A stretch of 64,000 nt of DNA from Alloacidobacterium dinghuense. GTDB taxonomy: Bacteria > Acidobacteriota > Terriglobia > Terriglobales > Acidobacteriaceae. The notes under the pieces are model-generated. The model made no database searches, was not told where the DNA came from, and saw only the letters and a list, made by a program, of their open reading frames with translations. Positions within the stretch are counted from its first letter, which is position 1; the number at the start of each line of letters is the position of its first letter. The position numbers and the translations under genes were made by a program. Positions 17,287 to 27,136 of this stretch are shown here, in pieces. The stretch is from the NCBI RefSeq assembly GCF_014274465.1, contig NZ_CP060394.1:4030001-4094000 (forward strand). Reading direction: 5' to 3'.

Positions 17287-19788
17287 ATGAGCAGAAAGCA
17301 GCGGAAACTCGCCAAGCATCGCGCCTGGCTTGCCCTGGGAACAATGACAGCCTATGCAGCTATCAGCGCCAGCGGTAGAGCTCAGACACCCTATCCCCAG
17401 AACTCTTCTTCGAAGAACACCAACGCGGCCTCGGCGCAATTTCCCGCTCAGCAGTTTGATATACACGCCGGCCCACTTGATGTCGTCCTGGCCCAGTTCA
17501 TCAAGGCAACTGGAATCTCATTGACGTACAGCATCCCCGCCGATACGATCCCCGGCTTTCATTCCGCGGGTGTTTCGGGGTTATATCCAGCACCGCAGGC
17601 TCTTGAACTACTGCTCGCGAACACTGGCCTGAGCTACTCATTTGGTGGTCAAAACACGATCATCATCGGCTTGCAGCACGCCGATACCGTAAGTGTTTCG
17701 GGCAGTATCGCTGACAGCGTCGCGCTCGACAGAATACCCACGCCGCTCATTGATACCGCGCAGTCCATCACAGCCATCCCGAAAGATGTGCTTGCTCAAC
17801 AGGCAGCGACTACCCTCCGCGATGCGCTCCGCAACGCGCCCGGCATCAGCCTGGCAGCAGGTGAAGGCGGCTCACAGGGCGACAACCTTACGATTCGTGG
17901 ATTTACAGCGCGCAACGACATTTTCCTGGATGGCATGCGCGATTTCGGCAGCTACTATCGCGATCCCTTTAACTATGACCAGATCAACGTGCTCGAAGGC
18001 CCGGCAGGCGTTCAATTTGGACGCGGTTCTACCGGCGGCGTGGTCAACCAGGAAAGCAAAACTCCACAGCTTCGTCCCTTCATCAATCTGGATGGAGCCT
18101 TTGGCACTGATCTTACGCGCCGCTTCACGGCCGACATCAATGAGCCGCTCCCGGACTTCGCCCACGGCTCGGCCGTCCGCCTTAACATCATGGGGCACGA
18201 ATCCAACGTGGCCGAGCGCGATGTGACGGAAAACCGCCGCTTCGGCTTCGCGCCGACTTTTGCCTTCGGCCTCCAGTCGCCCACGCGCCTTATGCTGGAC
18301 TACTTCCATTTTTCCGAGAACGACATTCCCGACTATGGTATTCCGTGGTACTTCAACACTGTAGCACCCGTTGCGCGGCATAACTACTATGGTTTCCGCG
18401 ACGCCAACTTCCTGAAGACCGACGTCGACATGGCAACGCTTAAGGGTGAGCATGATCTCGCGGAAGACACGCTCCTGCGCGATCAGTTCCGCTACGCCAA
18501 CTACATGCGCAAGGCACAGATCACCGAGCCGCAATTGAACACCGCGACGAGCGGCTCCATCACGCCATTGACGCCACTCGAGCAGGTTCAGGTCAACCGT
18601 AATCAGATCGCCGTTGACAGCACGGAGAGTTTCCTGTGGGACCAGGCGGATGTAACGCTCAATAAGAGCCTTCTGGGTATGAAGCATCTCGGAGTTGTCG
18701 GCATTGAGGGCGGACGCGAGACCTCTGACCCTGTGCGGCCCACCTTCTATGCGCCGCAGCTTGTCAACGGCAAAGTACTCAGCATCAACACGGTGCCCAC
18801 AGCAAGCCTGCTCAATCCGAATGAGAACCAGACCTTCAGCGGAACATCGCAACCCAGTTCGAATGTGCATACTACTTCCACCAGTGTCGGTGTCTACGTA
18901 CTCGATACGATTGAGATCGGCAAGCGCTGGATCGTCAGTGGCGGAGGACGCTGGGACCGCTTCAACACCGACTACAAGGCTGCAAACTGGGCTTACCCTG
19001 CGCCGAGACAGACGACGGTTACGAATTCTCAGTTCAATCGCGTGGATGAGAAGCCCACATGGCGCGGGGCCCTTGTGTTCAAGCCCGCATCGAATGGGAG
19101 CCTCTACTTCGCTTACGGCACATCGTTCAATCCATCTGCAGAAACGCTGTCTCTCAGCCAGGGAACGGCAAATCTGCCGCCCGAAGAGAACCAGACATAC
19201 GAATTCGGCAGCAAATGGGATCTGAGGGGCGGCAGGCTCGCGCTGCGCGCTTCGCTCTTCCGCACCGACAAGGAAAATGCGCGCGAAGTCTCGCCCACCA
19301 ATTCCCTGCTCTACGTGCTTGCCGGCAACCAGCGAGTCGACGGCGCAGAAGCGGTGGTGCAGGGCCACCTCACCAGCCGTTGGGAACTGCTCTCGAGCTA
19401 CACCTACATGCACAGCGAAGTGGTGAAGTCGCAATTCTATCCTGCGGCGGTTGGCTATCCGCTCGCGAACGTTCCCGCAAACCTCTTCAATTTGTGGACC
19501 GAGTATCGGCTACCACGCGGATTTGAAGTTGGCGGGGGCGGCAACTACGTTGACAGCCGCACTGCCAGCTCCACCGTGCCGCTTGATCCTACAACCGGCC
19601 TGATCAAGCAGGTTCCGAGCTACATCGTTTTCAATGCAATGGCGACGTACGAAATCAACGAGCGCATCCAGTTGCAGGCAAATGTCTACAACGTCGGCAA
19701 CAGGAACTATATCGACGAGATTCATCCTGCTCATATCGTTCCCGGGGCGGGCACTTCCGCGCTCTTCGGCATGAAATTCAATTTCTAA
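17287..19788 (+). CDS. TonB-dependent siderophore receptor with N-terminal STN domain (Fiu/FecA-like)
   Basis: An 833-residue outer-membrane receptor. Signal peptide to about residue 33, then an STN (secretin/TonB N-terminal) domain at about 55-125 (FDIHAGPLDVVLAQFIKATG). The plug has the TLRDALRNAPGISLAAGEGG and NLTIRGF segments, and the barrel ends in SALFGMKFNF. The plug and the downstream PiuC gene match catecholate siderophore receptors of the Fiu/PiuA type. STN domains often signal to an anti-sigma factor, but no sigma/anti-sigma pair is nearby. GAGGAG lies a few bases before the ATG. Outer-membrane import of a ferric siderophore is the likely role. Confidence 0.92.
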   Translation: MSRKQRKLAKHRAWLALGTMTAYAAISASGRAQTPYPQNSSSKNTNAASAQFPAQQFDIHAGPLDVVLAQFIKATGISLTYSIPADTIPGFHSAGVSGLYPAPQALELLLANTGLSYSFGGQNTIIIGLQHADTVSVSGSIADSVALDRIPTPLIDTAQSITAIPKDVLAQQAATTLRDALRNAPGISLAAGEGGSQGDNLTIRGFTARNDIFLDGMRDFGSYYRDPFNYDQINVLEGPAGVQFGRGSTGGVVNQESKTPQLRPFINLDGAFGTDLTRRFTADINEPLPDFAHGSAVRLNIMGHESNVAERDVTENRRFGFAPTFAFGLQSPTRLMLDYFHFSENDIPDYGIPWYFNTVAPVARHNYYGFRDANFLKTDVDMATLKGEHDLAEDTLLRDQFRYANYMRKAQITEPQLNTATSGSITPLTPLEQVQVNRNQIAVDSTESFLWDQADVTLNKSLLGMKHLGVVGIEGGRETSDPVRPTFYAPQLVNGKVLSINTVPTASLLNPNENQTFSGTSQPSSNVHTTSTSVGVYVLDTIEIGKRWIVSGGGRWDRFNTDYKAANWAYPAPRQTTVTNSQFNRVDEKPTWRGALVFKPASNGSLYFAYGTSFNPSAETLSLSQGTANLPPEENQTYEFGSKWDLRGGRLALRASLFRTDKENAREVSPTNSLLYVLAGNQRVDGAEAVVQGHLTSRWELLSSYTYMHSEVVKSQFYPAAVGYPLANVPANLFNLWTEYRLPRGFEVGGGGNYVDSRTASSTVPLDPTTGLIKQVPSYIVFNAMATYEINERIQLQANVYNVGNRNYIDEIHPAHIVPGAGTSALFGMKFNF

Positions 19789-19852
19789 ACAACATGACGG
19801 CAGTCCAACCTGAGTGGAATCAGGGCGGGCTGCGCTTCAACAGAGGTAAGCC

Positions 19853-20533
19853 ATGCTACTCACGGTTCCCGATGTCCTCACACCCGAACAGGTTTCCCAT
19901 GCACGCGAGAAATTTTCTGCCGCAGAATGGATTGATGGCCGCGTTACAGCTGGCCATCAATCGGCTCTGACGAAGGACAATGTGCAATTGCCTGAGGACT
20001 CGCCTGTTGCGCGAGAGATTGGAGACGTCATTCTGAATGCGCTCGCGAGGAACAGCCTGTTCATCTCGGCGGCTCTTCCCTTGCGTGTCTTTCCGCCATT
20101 GTTCAATCGCTATTCCGGAGGCCAATCCTTTGGCACCCATGTCGACAACGCGATCCGGCAAATCACCGGCACGGGCCACCGTATTCGCACTGACCTTTCC
20201 GCGACACTCTTCTTTACCAACCCCGACGAATACGACGGCGGCGAACTTGTGGTCGAAGACACGTATGGCATTCACACGGTTAAGCTGCCAGCGGGACACC
20301 TGGTTCTCTATCCGTCTACAAGCTTGCATCACGTTCGCCCGGTCACGCGCGGTGCGCGTACCTCTTCCTTCTTCTGGATTCAAAGCATGATCCGCGACGA
20401 CGGCAAGCGCACTTTGCTTTTCGATCTCGACGTTGCCACGCAGCGGATTGCTACGGATGCGCCTTCGCATCCTTCCGCCGTGCAACTCACCGGCATCTAT
20501 CACAACCTGCTGCGCCGCTGGGCGGAGATGTAG
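19853..20533 (+). CDS. piuC: Fe(II)/2-oxoglutarate dioxygenase, PiuC/YbiX family (PKHD-type hydroxylase)
   Basis: 226 residues, the usual length for the family. The double-stranded beta-helix iron site is visible: H96 and D98 in THVDN, a distal His in SLHHVRPV (159/160), and R169 for 2-oxoglutarate binding. The N-terminal [13 protein letters not shown] is also typical. The gene sits 64 bp after the siderophore receptor, the standard genetic partner of piuC. The substrate of PiuC proteins is not settled; a role in siderophore handling is assumed from linkage. Confidence 0.93.
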   Translation: MLLTVPDVLTPEQVSHAREKFSAAEWIDGRVTAGHQSALTKDNVQLPEDSPVAREIGDVILNALARNSLFISAALPLRVFPPLFNRYSGGQSFGTHVDNAIRQITGTGHRIRTDLSATLFFTNPDEYDGGELVVEDTYGIHTVKLPAGHLVLYPSTSLHHVRPVTRGARTSSFFWIQSMIRDDGKRTLLFDLDVATQRIATDAPSHPSAVQLTGIYHNLLRRWAEM

Positions 20534-20848
20534 AGTGGCGCCTACTCCGCGCAGGCCCTGTTCTGGTTGCATCTCATGGCCGGCGTTATCGCCGGTACGG
20601 TCATTCTCTTTCTGTCTCTTACCGAGGCCTGTCTCGAGTATCAGCGACAAATGATTGCCTTCGCGGATCGCGCACAGCATGTTTCTGCGAATGGCATTCG
20701 TAGATCACTATCAGGCCTGCTTGAAAGCGTGCCCGCAATCCTGCAAAATGCATACGGCGACAAGCTGAAGATCTCGTGTGATCTGCGCAAGCAGTATGGC
20801 CCACAAAATCGGCTGTTGAATGGCTATTTCCGCACCCGGTTATCGTGA
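20534..20848 (+). pseudogene. remnant of a PepSY-family membrane protein
   Basis: The frame directly after the piuC stop reads an N-terminal PepSY-associated transmembrane helix: ALFWLHLMAGVIAGTVILF, then a helix ending YQRQMIAFADR. This is the signature start of iron-regulated PepSY membrane proteins, which commonly follow siderophore receptor/piuC genes. There is no proper start codon before it, and after about residue 45 the similarity is lost and a stop comes at 20848, where full proteins have several hundred residues. It is therefore a decayed 5' fragment. The TTG at 20567 could permit a short peptide, but that seems unlikely to be functional. Confidence 0.6.
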
Positions 20849-21015
20849 ATCGTCCCATTGACAATTCATGGAGTAGAGATTCGCAGGAGATACGCCTGAC
20901 CGGCAGTCGCTGGCTGCTATACTGCCCAACTATAGAAGCACAATGCTGCCAAAAACATCGACGCTTGCGGAGAACAGGCCTATTCTCCGGCTCCATCACA
21001 ATGAGGAATGATCGA

Positions 21016-22932
21016 ATGGCTTTGACCTGTCGCTTCGCCGCTGCTGCTCTGGTGTTTGCTCTCTGTTCGTTGCAATCGCATGCGCAGACAAACCCGATGA
21101 CTCCGGATATTCCTTCAAAATTCACCCCGCCGGAGACAGACTACGACTACGTCAAGCGCGTGGAGATGGTTCCCATGCGCGATGGCGTAAAACTCTATAC
21201 GGTCATCGTGATTCCCAAAGGAGCATCACATGCTCCCATTCTGCTGACGCGCACGCCCTACAACGCAGCGAGCCGCGCCGCCCGCAATGATTCGCCGCAT
21301 ATGCTCGACGAGTTGCCGCAGGGCGACGATGTTTTCATCAAGGCGGGTTACATTCGCGTGTTTCAGGATGTGCGCGGCAAATACGGCTCAGAAGGTGACT
21401 ACGTCATGACTCCTCCGCCGCACGGACCGCTGAACCCCAACGGCCCGAATGACACAACGGACGCTTACGACACCATCGACTGGCTTGTGAAGAATCTGTC
21501 TGAGTCGAATGGCAAAGTGGGCATGCTTGGTTCCTCGTATGAGGGTTTCACCGTGGTCATGGCGCTGATCGATCCGCACCCAGCACTAAAGGTAGCCGCG
21601 CCTGAAAGCCCGATGATCGACGGCTGGATGGGGGATGACTGGTTTCACTACGGGGCTTTTCGTCAGGTGAATCTCGATTACTTTACTGAACAGACTTCTG
21701 TGCGCCGAGCTGGAGGCGCTATTCCGCGCGAAGGCTACGATGACTACACCAACTTCCTCCGCAAAGGCTCAGCCGGGGATTTCGCGCGCTATGGTGGCCT
21801 CGATCAGCTACCATACTGGCACAAGGTTGAGGAACACCCTGCGTACGATCCTTTCTGGCAGGGGCAGGCACTCGACAAGATCATGGCAAACTTGCCTTTA
21901 AAGGTACCAACCATGTGGCTGCAAGGCTTATGGGATCAGGAAGACATGTGGGGTGCGATTCACGCCTATGAAGCCGTCGAGCCGAAGGACACGAACAACG
22001 ACAAGAATTATCTCGTGATGGGTCCGTGGCGTCATAGCCAGGTAAATTACGAGGGCTACACCCTTGGACCTCTGCGATGGGATGGCAATACGGCATTGCA
22101 ATTCCGGCGTGATGTATTACTGCCGTTCTTCAACCAATATCTATTGGACGGCGCGCCCAAGGCAGATACTCCGCCGGTTTTTATCTACAACACCGGTGAG
22201 AATCATTGGGATCGGTTCAAGTCCTGGCCTTTAAGCTGTGATGCGAATTGCCCACACGCTTCCCAGCCGCTATATCTAACCGCAGGTGGCGGCCTGTCAT
22301 TCCAGGCCCCGGACGGATCGTCGGCCAAATTTGACGAGTATGTTTCAGACCCTGCGAACCCCGTGCCTTACCGACCACGACCAGTCTTCGTCGGCGACGA
22401 GGACGCCTGGAGATATTGGCTCATAAATGATCAGCGCTTTGTGGATGGCCGGTCTGATGTGTTGACCTACGTGAGCGCTCCGCTGACGAAATCTCTGCGC
22501 CTGAGCGGCGCGCCCGAGGTGAATCTCTACGCTTCGACCAGCGGCAGCGACAGCGACTGGGTCGTCAAACTGATCGACGTCTATCCCGATATGGTGCCTT
22601 CACAACCGGGGATGGGCGGTTACGAATTGGCTATCTCGCTTGATATCTTTCGCGGCCGTTATCGTACAAGTTTCGAGCATCCAGCACCCATCACACCGGA
22701 CAAACCGCTGCCCTACCGTTTTAGATTGCCCACAGTGAACCATGTCTTCGAACCGGGACACCGCATCATGGTGCAGGTGCAGTCGACCCTCTTTCCGCTG
22801 TATGACCGCAATCCGCAAACCTTTGTACAGAATATCTTTGACGCGAAACCCACAGACTATAAGAAGGCAACACAGCGCCTGTGGCATTCTCCGGAACAAG
22901 CCAGCTTTATCAACCTTCCAGTGGTCCCTTGA
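21016..22932 (+). CDS. alpha-amino-acid ester hydrolase-like CocE/NonD family hydrolase
   Basis: A 638-residue exported serine hydrolase (signal peptide to SHAQ, about residue 24). The alpha/beta-hydrolase domain has the nucleophile GSSYEG, the acid loop GLWDQEDMWGA and catalytic His in MGPWRHSQ. The C-terminal half is a jelly-roll domain. The Asp-Gln-Glu-Asp loop and the upstream MIDGWMGDDW supply the carboxylate cluster that in alpha-amino acid ester hydrolases binds the substrate amino group, so this subfamily fits better than generic X-Pro dipeptidyl peptidases. ATG 21016 is chosen because AGGAA lies 7 nt upstream; the frame is open to 20845. Likely periplasmic hydrolysis of amino-acid esters, amides or beta-lactam-like acyl compounds. 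Confidence 0.85.
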   Translation: MALTCRFAAAALVFALCSLQSHAQTNPMTPDIPSKFTPPETDYDYVKRVEMVPMRDGVKLYTVIVIPKGASHAPILLTRTPYNAASRAARNDSPHMLDELPQGDDVFIKAGYIRVFQDVRGKYGSEGDYVMTPPPHGPLNPNGPNDTTDAYDTIDWLVKNLSESNGKVGMLGSSYEGFTVVMALIDPHPALKVAAPESPMIDGWMGDDWFHYGAFRQVNLDYFTEQTSVRRAGGAIPREGYDDYTNFLRKGSAGDFARYGGLDQLPYWHKVEEHPAYDPFWQGQALDKIMANLPLKVPTMWLQGLWDQEDMWGAIHAYEAVEPKDTNNDKNYLVMGPWRHSQVNYEGYTLGPLRWDGNTALQFRRDVLLPFFNQYLLDGAPKADTPPVFIYNTGENHWDRFKSWPLSCDANCPHASQPLYLTAGGGLSFQAPDGSSAKFDEYVSDPANPVPYRPRPVFVGDEDAWRYWLINDQRFVDGRSDVLTYVSAPLTKSLRLSGAPEVNLYASTSGSDSDWVVKLIDVYPDMVPSQPGMGGYELAISLDIFRGRYRTSFEHPAPITPDKPLPYRFRLPTVNHVFEPGHRIMVQVQSTLFPLYDRNPQTFVQNIFDAKPTDYKKATQRLWHSPEQASFINLPVVP

Positions 22933-23259
22933 ACCGGAAACTGCAGAATCGCTAATACGTAGACGACTGAGATGCTGGAAAAGTTCTCTGCAGATACAAC
23001 CCTGAACGGGAGAATATCATCGCAACTTGCGGATTCAAAGGAGTTCATTGCCACGGAAGACGATGGGATGCGTCCGGATTTCGATTCCTCTTCAGGTGTT
23101 GAATTAGATCGACCTCCCTTAATGGGAGCGTCTGCGCAAACGGCGACGACGAGAGAATATGCATATGAACTCTCATGCTGGCCTGCTCGAGTATGATCAA
23201 GGAGCAGGAATAGTAGCGAAGCAACTGCGGGATATAATTGAGAGTCTTTAACTAAACTA

Positions 23260-23366
23260 TGTGAAAGATAGTGTGCTGAAAAGCCTGCTACAGATAGCCC
23301 GGTACAATTTTTGATAAGCTCCAGCTTCGAGCTTATCTGAGTTTCATCAATTTGTGAACGATAGTG
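23260..23366 (+). repeat. 14-bp direct repeat pair in the leader region of the polysaccharide island
   Basis: TGTGAAAGATAGTG (23260-23273) recurs as TGTGAACGATAGTG (23353-23366), one mismatch, starts 93 bp apart. They lie in the 669-bp gene-free stretch 22933-23601 before the first island gene. A regulator-binding pair is possible; no matching family is recognised. Short frames in this stretch, including a 186-codon minus-strand frame 22857-23417, show no coding signature. Confidence 0.35.
23313..23337 (+). promoter_or_regulatory. perfect 9-bp hairpin between the direct repeats
   Basis: GATAAGCTC (23313-23321) and GAGCTTATC (23329-23337) form a perfect 9-bp stem with a 7-nt loop. It is not followed by a T-run on the + strand, so it is more likely a leader structure or operator than a terminator. 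A second inverted repeat, TCAACATG (23392-23399) with CATGTTGA (23415-23422), lies 55 bp further on. Confidence 0.35.
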
Positions 23367-23601
23367 AGCTAAGATCATCAAAATGCCGATCTCAACATGA
23401 CATGACATTACATTCATGTTGAATTTGCGAATTTTGCTATGCTCAATACGTACACTTCGTTGCTGTTTAGCTTTTAGATATCTTCACAAAAGAGCACCTT
23501 TCAAGCCGCTTAGTTAGCTCTGGTGGAAAACCGTTCGCCGCACATTGTTGAATACACGTGATTCATAAGCGGCCTTTTTATAAGAAGAAGCGAGTGACGA
23601 A

Positions 23602-25554
23602 ATGACATTTAGTGGGGTGGCAAAGCTCATTAATATTGAGAGTCGACGCCTTGTGTTTTTAAGGACGAGTCGGCAAATTTCACGCAAGATCCCCTCATGG
23701 CTTTTACATCGTAATGTGCAAATGCTGCTAGATGGCACGGCCGCAATAGCCGCCCTGTGGATGGCATATTTGCTCCGTTTTGACTTCTCAATACCGCCGG
23801 CTCAGCACAGGGGGATGGCGCGATGGCTTATCATCATTGCTTTCGTCCGCCCCTGCGTCATATTGATCACGAATGGCTATAAGGCGACTTGGCGATTCTT
23901 TGCACTTCGGGATGCTGTACAGTTAGGGGCACGCTCGGCACTTGTTACCGCTGGATTATTGCTGTTTCGAGCGGCGGTTCACAATGGCGCCGCCGTTCCC
24001 TATTCTGTTCTTTTGTTCGAGTTGTTTTTATTCATGTGGCTCGCGTGTGGTCTTCGCACCTTCAGACGATATGGACATGAGATATTGAACCGGGTTGAAA
24101 GCGGCGCAAATGCACTCATCATTGGGAGCGACACCACTCTAGCCAGTGCTGTGCGGCATCTTCGGTGCTCAGGCAACATTAATATCTTAGGCCTTGTAAC
24201 GGAGAATGAGCGTCTTGTTGGATTAAGGATCGATGGGATTTTGGTTCGCGGCCACATTACTTCCTTACCAAACCTCCTGGCCACCCATCCAATCGAGTTG
24301 GTAATAGTTGCAGGCGCTGACATACACGGCGCAGATGAAATTCTGCGAGTCGCTGCCCACTTTGGAGTGCAAGTTCGACTTCTGCCGTCATGGGGCGATT
24401 TGGTCAAAGGCAACGTGCAAGTGAGACGCGTCGTTGGCATCGATCAAATCTCACATGTGCGTCAGCGAAAATCGGCCAACACGGCGCACGCGGCGGTGGT
24501 TGATTGCTTTGCTGACCGCGTGGTGTTAATCACGGGCGCAGGCGGTTCGATTGGATCGGAGTTAGTCCGACAAGTAGCTGATTTGTCCGTGAAAAAGCTG
24601 ATCGTGTTAGATCGCGATGAAAACTCTATTTTTGAGCTAATGAATGAGCTCAAGGGCAAGAGTAGGGATCAACTTACCATTCCGATCGTTAGCGATATCC
24701 GCGATCATTCTGCAATTCGTCATGCATTCGCAAAATTTAGTCCAGATATTGTCTTGCATGCTGCCGCATATAAGCATGTGCCGGTCATGGAAGACAACTG
24801 CTGCGAAGCTGTCCTAAACAATATATGCGGAACACGTGAGCTGGCAGACGCTGCAATCGATTTCGGTTGCGAGAAACTGGTAATGATTTCAACGGATAAG
24901 GCAGTGCGGCCCTCAAGTGTTATGGGTGCCTCGAAGCGTGCCGCAGAGATGTTGATTCAGCAACGAGCGATTAGAGGGATCGAGCATCGCCAGCATGGCA
25001 CGCAATTTGCCTGCGTGCGATTTGGCAACGTGCTTGGGAGCCGCGGAAGTGTCGTTCCTATTTTCTTGCGCCAGATAGCGAATGGCGGTCCTGTGACGAT
25101 TACCCATGAGGAAATGACGCGATATTTCATGACCATTCCGCAAGCCGTACAGCTGGTGCTGCAGGCGGCTACTCTAGCTTCAACTGGAGACGTCTACATG
25201 CTAGAAATGGGCGACCCCGTGAAAATTATTGAGTTCGCAAAAGAAATAATTGAGATGTCTGGATTGACTCCCGGAAGAGATATTGAGATCAAAGTAGTGG
25301 GAATGCGACCTGGCGAGAAAATTCACGAGCAGCTTTGGAATGAAGGCGCCGAAGTCGGCCCCACAACGTTTCCCCATGTATTTCGAGTTAAAGCCTCGCA
25401 TGTGCCAACCGATTTTTCCGTGTTACTTCAGCAGCTTGAAAAGGCAGGGCGGGATCGGAAAAGCAACGAAGTCATTCAGGATCTGCTGCGTGAATTACCA
25501 ATTGATTACCAAACGGGACCATATCATGACACTATGAAGCTGATGACGTCATGA
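23602..25554 (+). CDS. membrane-bound UDP-sugar 4,6-dehydratase, PglF/WbpM/CapD family
   Basis: A 650-residue protein of the long dehydratase family. The N-terminal third has membrane helices (about residues 40-170). A first CoA-binding-like Rossmann segment follows, then the catalytic SDR domain with VLITGAGGSIGSE (about 307-319), YKHVPVMEDN and the STDKAVRPSSVMGASKR motif. In this subgroup a Met replaces the usual catalytic Tyr and an Asp-Lys pair does the chemistry, as in PglF. It removes water from UDP-GlcNAc-type sugars to give 4-keto-6-deoxy sugars, the entry to bacillosamine- or FucNAc-type residues. First gene of the polysaccharide island. The ribosome-binding site is weak, so the start is moderately sure. 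Confidence 0.9.
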   Translation: MTFSGVAKLINIESRRLVFLRTSRQISRKIPSWLLHRNVQMLLDGTAAIAALWMAYLLRFDFSIPPAQHRGMARWLIIIAFVRPCVILITNGYKATWRFFALRDAVQLGARSALVTAGLLLFRAAVHNGAAVPYSVLLFELFLFMWLACGLRTFRRYGHEILNRVESGANALIIGSDTTLASAVRHLRCSGNINILGLVTENERLVGLRIDGILVRGHITSLPNLLATHPIELVIVAGADIHGADEILRVAAHFGVQVRLLPSWGDLVKGNVQVRRVVGIDQISHVRQRKSANTAHAAVVDCFADRVVLITGAGGSIGSELVRQVADLSVKKLIVLDRDENSIFELMNELKGKSRDQLTIPIVSDIRDHSAIRHAFAKFSPDIVLHAAAYKHVPVMEDNCCEAVLNNICGTRELADAAIDFGCEKLVMISTDKAVRPSSVMGASKRAAEMLIQQRAIRGIEHRQHGTQFACVRFGNVLGSRGSVVPIFLRQIANGGPVTITHEEMTRYFMTIPQAVQLVLQAATLASTGDVYMLEMGDPVKIIEFAKEIIEMSGLTPGRDIEIKVVGMRPGEKIHEQLWNEGAEVGPTTFPHVFRVKASHVPTDFSVLLQQLEKAGRDRKSNEVIQDLLRELPIDYQTGPYHDTMKLMTS

Positions 25555-26168
25555 AGATACGAAATTTATAGTATGTTCCCGCAATGCCAGCTATCTCCAA
25601 TTAAAAGTAGTTTTAACCTCTGGCGAGGGGAATCCAGAGTGGCTCTCTGACAAGTTCAGCTTCAGACGGCCGCTGAACTAATTCGATCTACATGTAGGCC
25701 CGTCAAGTTCTTCTCAAGCTTATCGTTTTTAATTGCAGACTAATTCCCTGACCGGAGATTTTTTAATAGAGGAAGCGTTATTTCTTAGGCGAAAGACGTG
25801 AGTCGCTCATAACATTTATGGCTAATTTATGAGAATCCAAGCGATTATCCAGCTAACTGGAATGCGTAGCTGCGTTGGCGGGGATTGACTCAGAATTCGC
25901 TGTTTTGCGATATCGGTTGTTTGACTACTACTTCAATCAAATTTGCCTTCTACCATTGACCGGCACTCGCGATTGGATACTGCAATTCTTCCTATATCTG
26001 CCGGAGCCATATCGGATTTGACTGTGGACCCTGTAAAGACGGTGAATGCAGATTGAATCTGTATTCATTGCCTCATTTCGGGACAATAATTTAGGATTCA
26101 TTTTGAATAAGGGGATTTCGCTCGTGGATCAACTGCAAGTCGCGCGAAAATCCTGGTGACCTAATTCG
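25555..26168. other. gene-free 614-bp stretch with two hairpins
   Basis: No coding frame is convincing. Near its left end CTCTGG/CCAGAG (25618-25623, 25634-25639) and AGTTCAGC/GCTGAACT (25653-25660, 25672-25679, 11-nt loop) can form adjacent stems. They may terminate the dehydratase transcript, although no T-run follows. The right half is AT-rich and probably holds the promoter of the export genes. Confidence 0.4.
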
Positions 26169-27104
26169 ATGAGACTTTTCAAATTTTGCACATATGTATT
26201 ACTCGCCGGCGTCCTTGCGACTGTTTCTCATCGTAGCTGGGCGCAAGTCAATTCGGTGAACGATTCTCAGCCCACAAAGGTGGCTGATCAGAGCGCGATC
26301 ATCATTGGGCCAGGCGACTTGCTCGATCTCACAGTTTTTGATGTACCGGAATTGATATTAAAGGTGCGTGTCGACTCCACCGGCATCGTTAACCTGCCTT
26401 TAATTGGCGATTTGAAGTTTGCTGGGATGACAGTTCGCGAAGCCCAGCTCCTGATTGCCCGGAAACTCGTAGAACTGGAGATGGTGAAGAAGCCAGAAGT
26501 ATCGCTGCTCATCGAAGAGTTTGCGACCCAGGGAACGACTGTTTCTGGCGAAGTCAATGCGCCTGGAATCTATCCCTTAATGGGTCCGCATCGGCTCTTC
26601 GACGCGATCTCGGCGGCGGGGGGATTAACTGTAAAGGCCGGCCGCGCTGTAACAATTATTCATGCTGGGCAAAAAGATCACCCCGAGATCATCACTCTTC
26701 CCGAAGGAACATCTTTTGAACAAGCAAACGTAACAATTTATCCTGGGGACACCATCGTTATTTCTAAAACGGGTGTGGTCTACGTTGTTGGAGAGGTGGC
26801 CAAGCCGGGTGCATTTCTCATGGAAAATAACACCTCCATGTCTTTTCTGAAGGCTATTGCGCTGGCGCAGGGTACCACCAAGCTTGCTTCCCAGAAGCAC
26901 ACACTGATCCTCAGAAAGACTTCCACTGGAACGCTGCAGTATGAAGTTCCACTGAACAAAATCTACCAGGGTGAGGCTCCGGATCTACAGCTACATGCCG
27001 AAGATATTGTGTTCGTTCCAACGAGCAATGTGAAGACTTATGGGGCGATCGGCCTGCAAGGTGCCATTTCGGCAGCGATTGCCTCGATATATGTTTTGCG
27101 ATAA
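26169..27104 (+). CDS. Wza-like outer-membrane polysaccharide export protein (SLBB domains)
   Basis: 311 residues with a cleavable signal peptide (about 1-25, WAQ) rather than a lipobox. The Poly_export domain (about 42-125) has IGPGDLLDLTVFDVPEL and VSLLIEEFATQG. Two SLBB domains follow (VSGEVNAPGIYPL at about 128, and VVGEVAKPGAF). A short C-terminal hydrophobic segment, ISAAIASIYVL, probably spans the outer membrane. It forms the export channel for the polysaccharide and lies 32 bp upstream of the Wzz/BY-kinase partner. Confidence 0.92.
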   Translation: MRLFKFCTYVLLAGVLATVSHRSWAQVNSVNDSQPTKVADQSAIIIGPGDLLDLTVFDVPELILKVRVDSTGIVNLPLIGDLKFAGMTVREAQLLIARKLVELEMVKKPEVSLLIEEFATQGTTVSGEVNAPGIYPLMGPHRLFDAISAAGGLTVKAGRAVTIIHAGQKDHPEIITLPEGTSFEQANVTIYPGDTIVISKTGVVYVVGEVAKPGAFLMENNTSMSFLKAIALAQGTTKLASQKHTLILRKTSTGTLQYEVPLNKIYQGEAPDLQLHAEDIVFVPTSNVKTYGAIGLQGAISAAIASIYVLR

Positions 27105-27136
27105 CCATCTGAGATTCGCCAGTCGGAGAAGAATTT

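Noticed and set aside
17872-19434. 520-codon open frame on the minus strand inside the siderophore receptor gene
   Set aside because: The plus-strand receptor has clear signal, STN, plug and barrel features over the whole stretch. The antisense frame has no ribosome-binding site or domain and is the usual by-product of GC-biased third positions.
22857-23417. 186-codon minus-strand frame before the polysaccharide island
   Set aside because: No ribosome-binding site or motif, overlaps the 3' end of the hydrolase gene, and runs through the repeat-rich leader.
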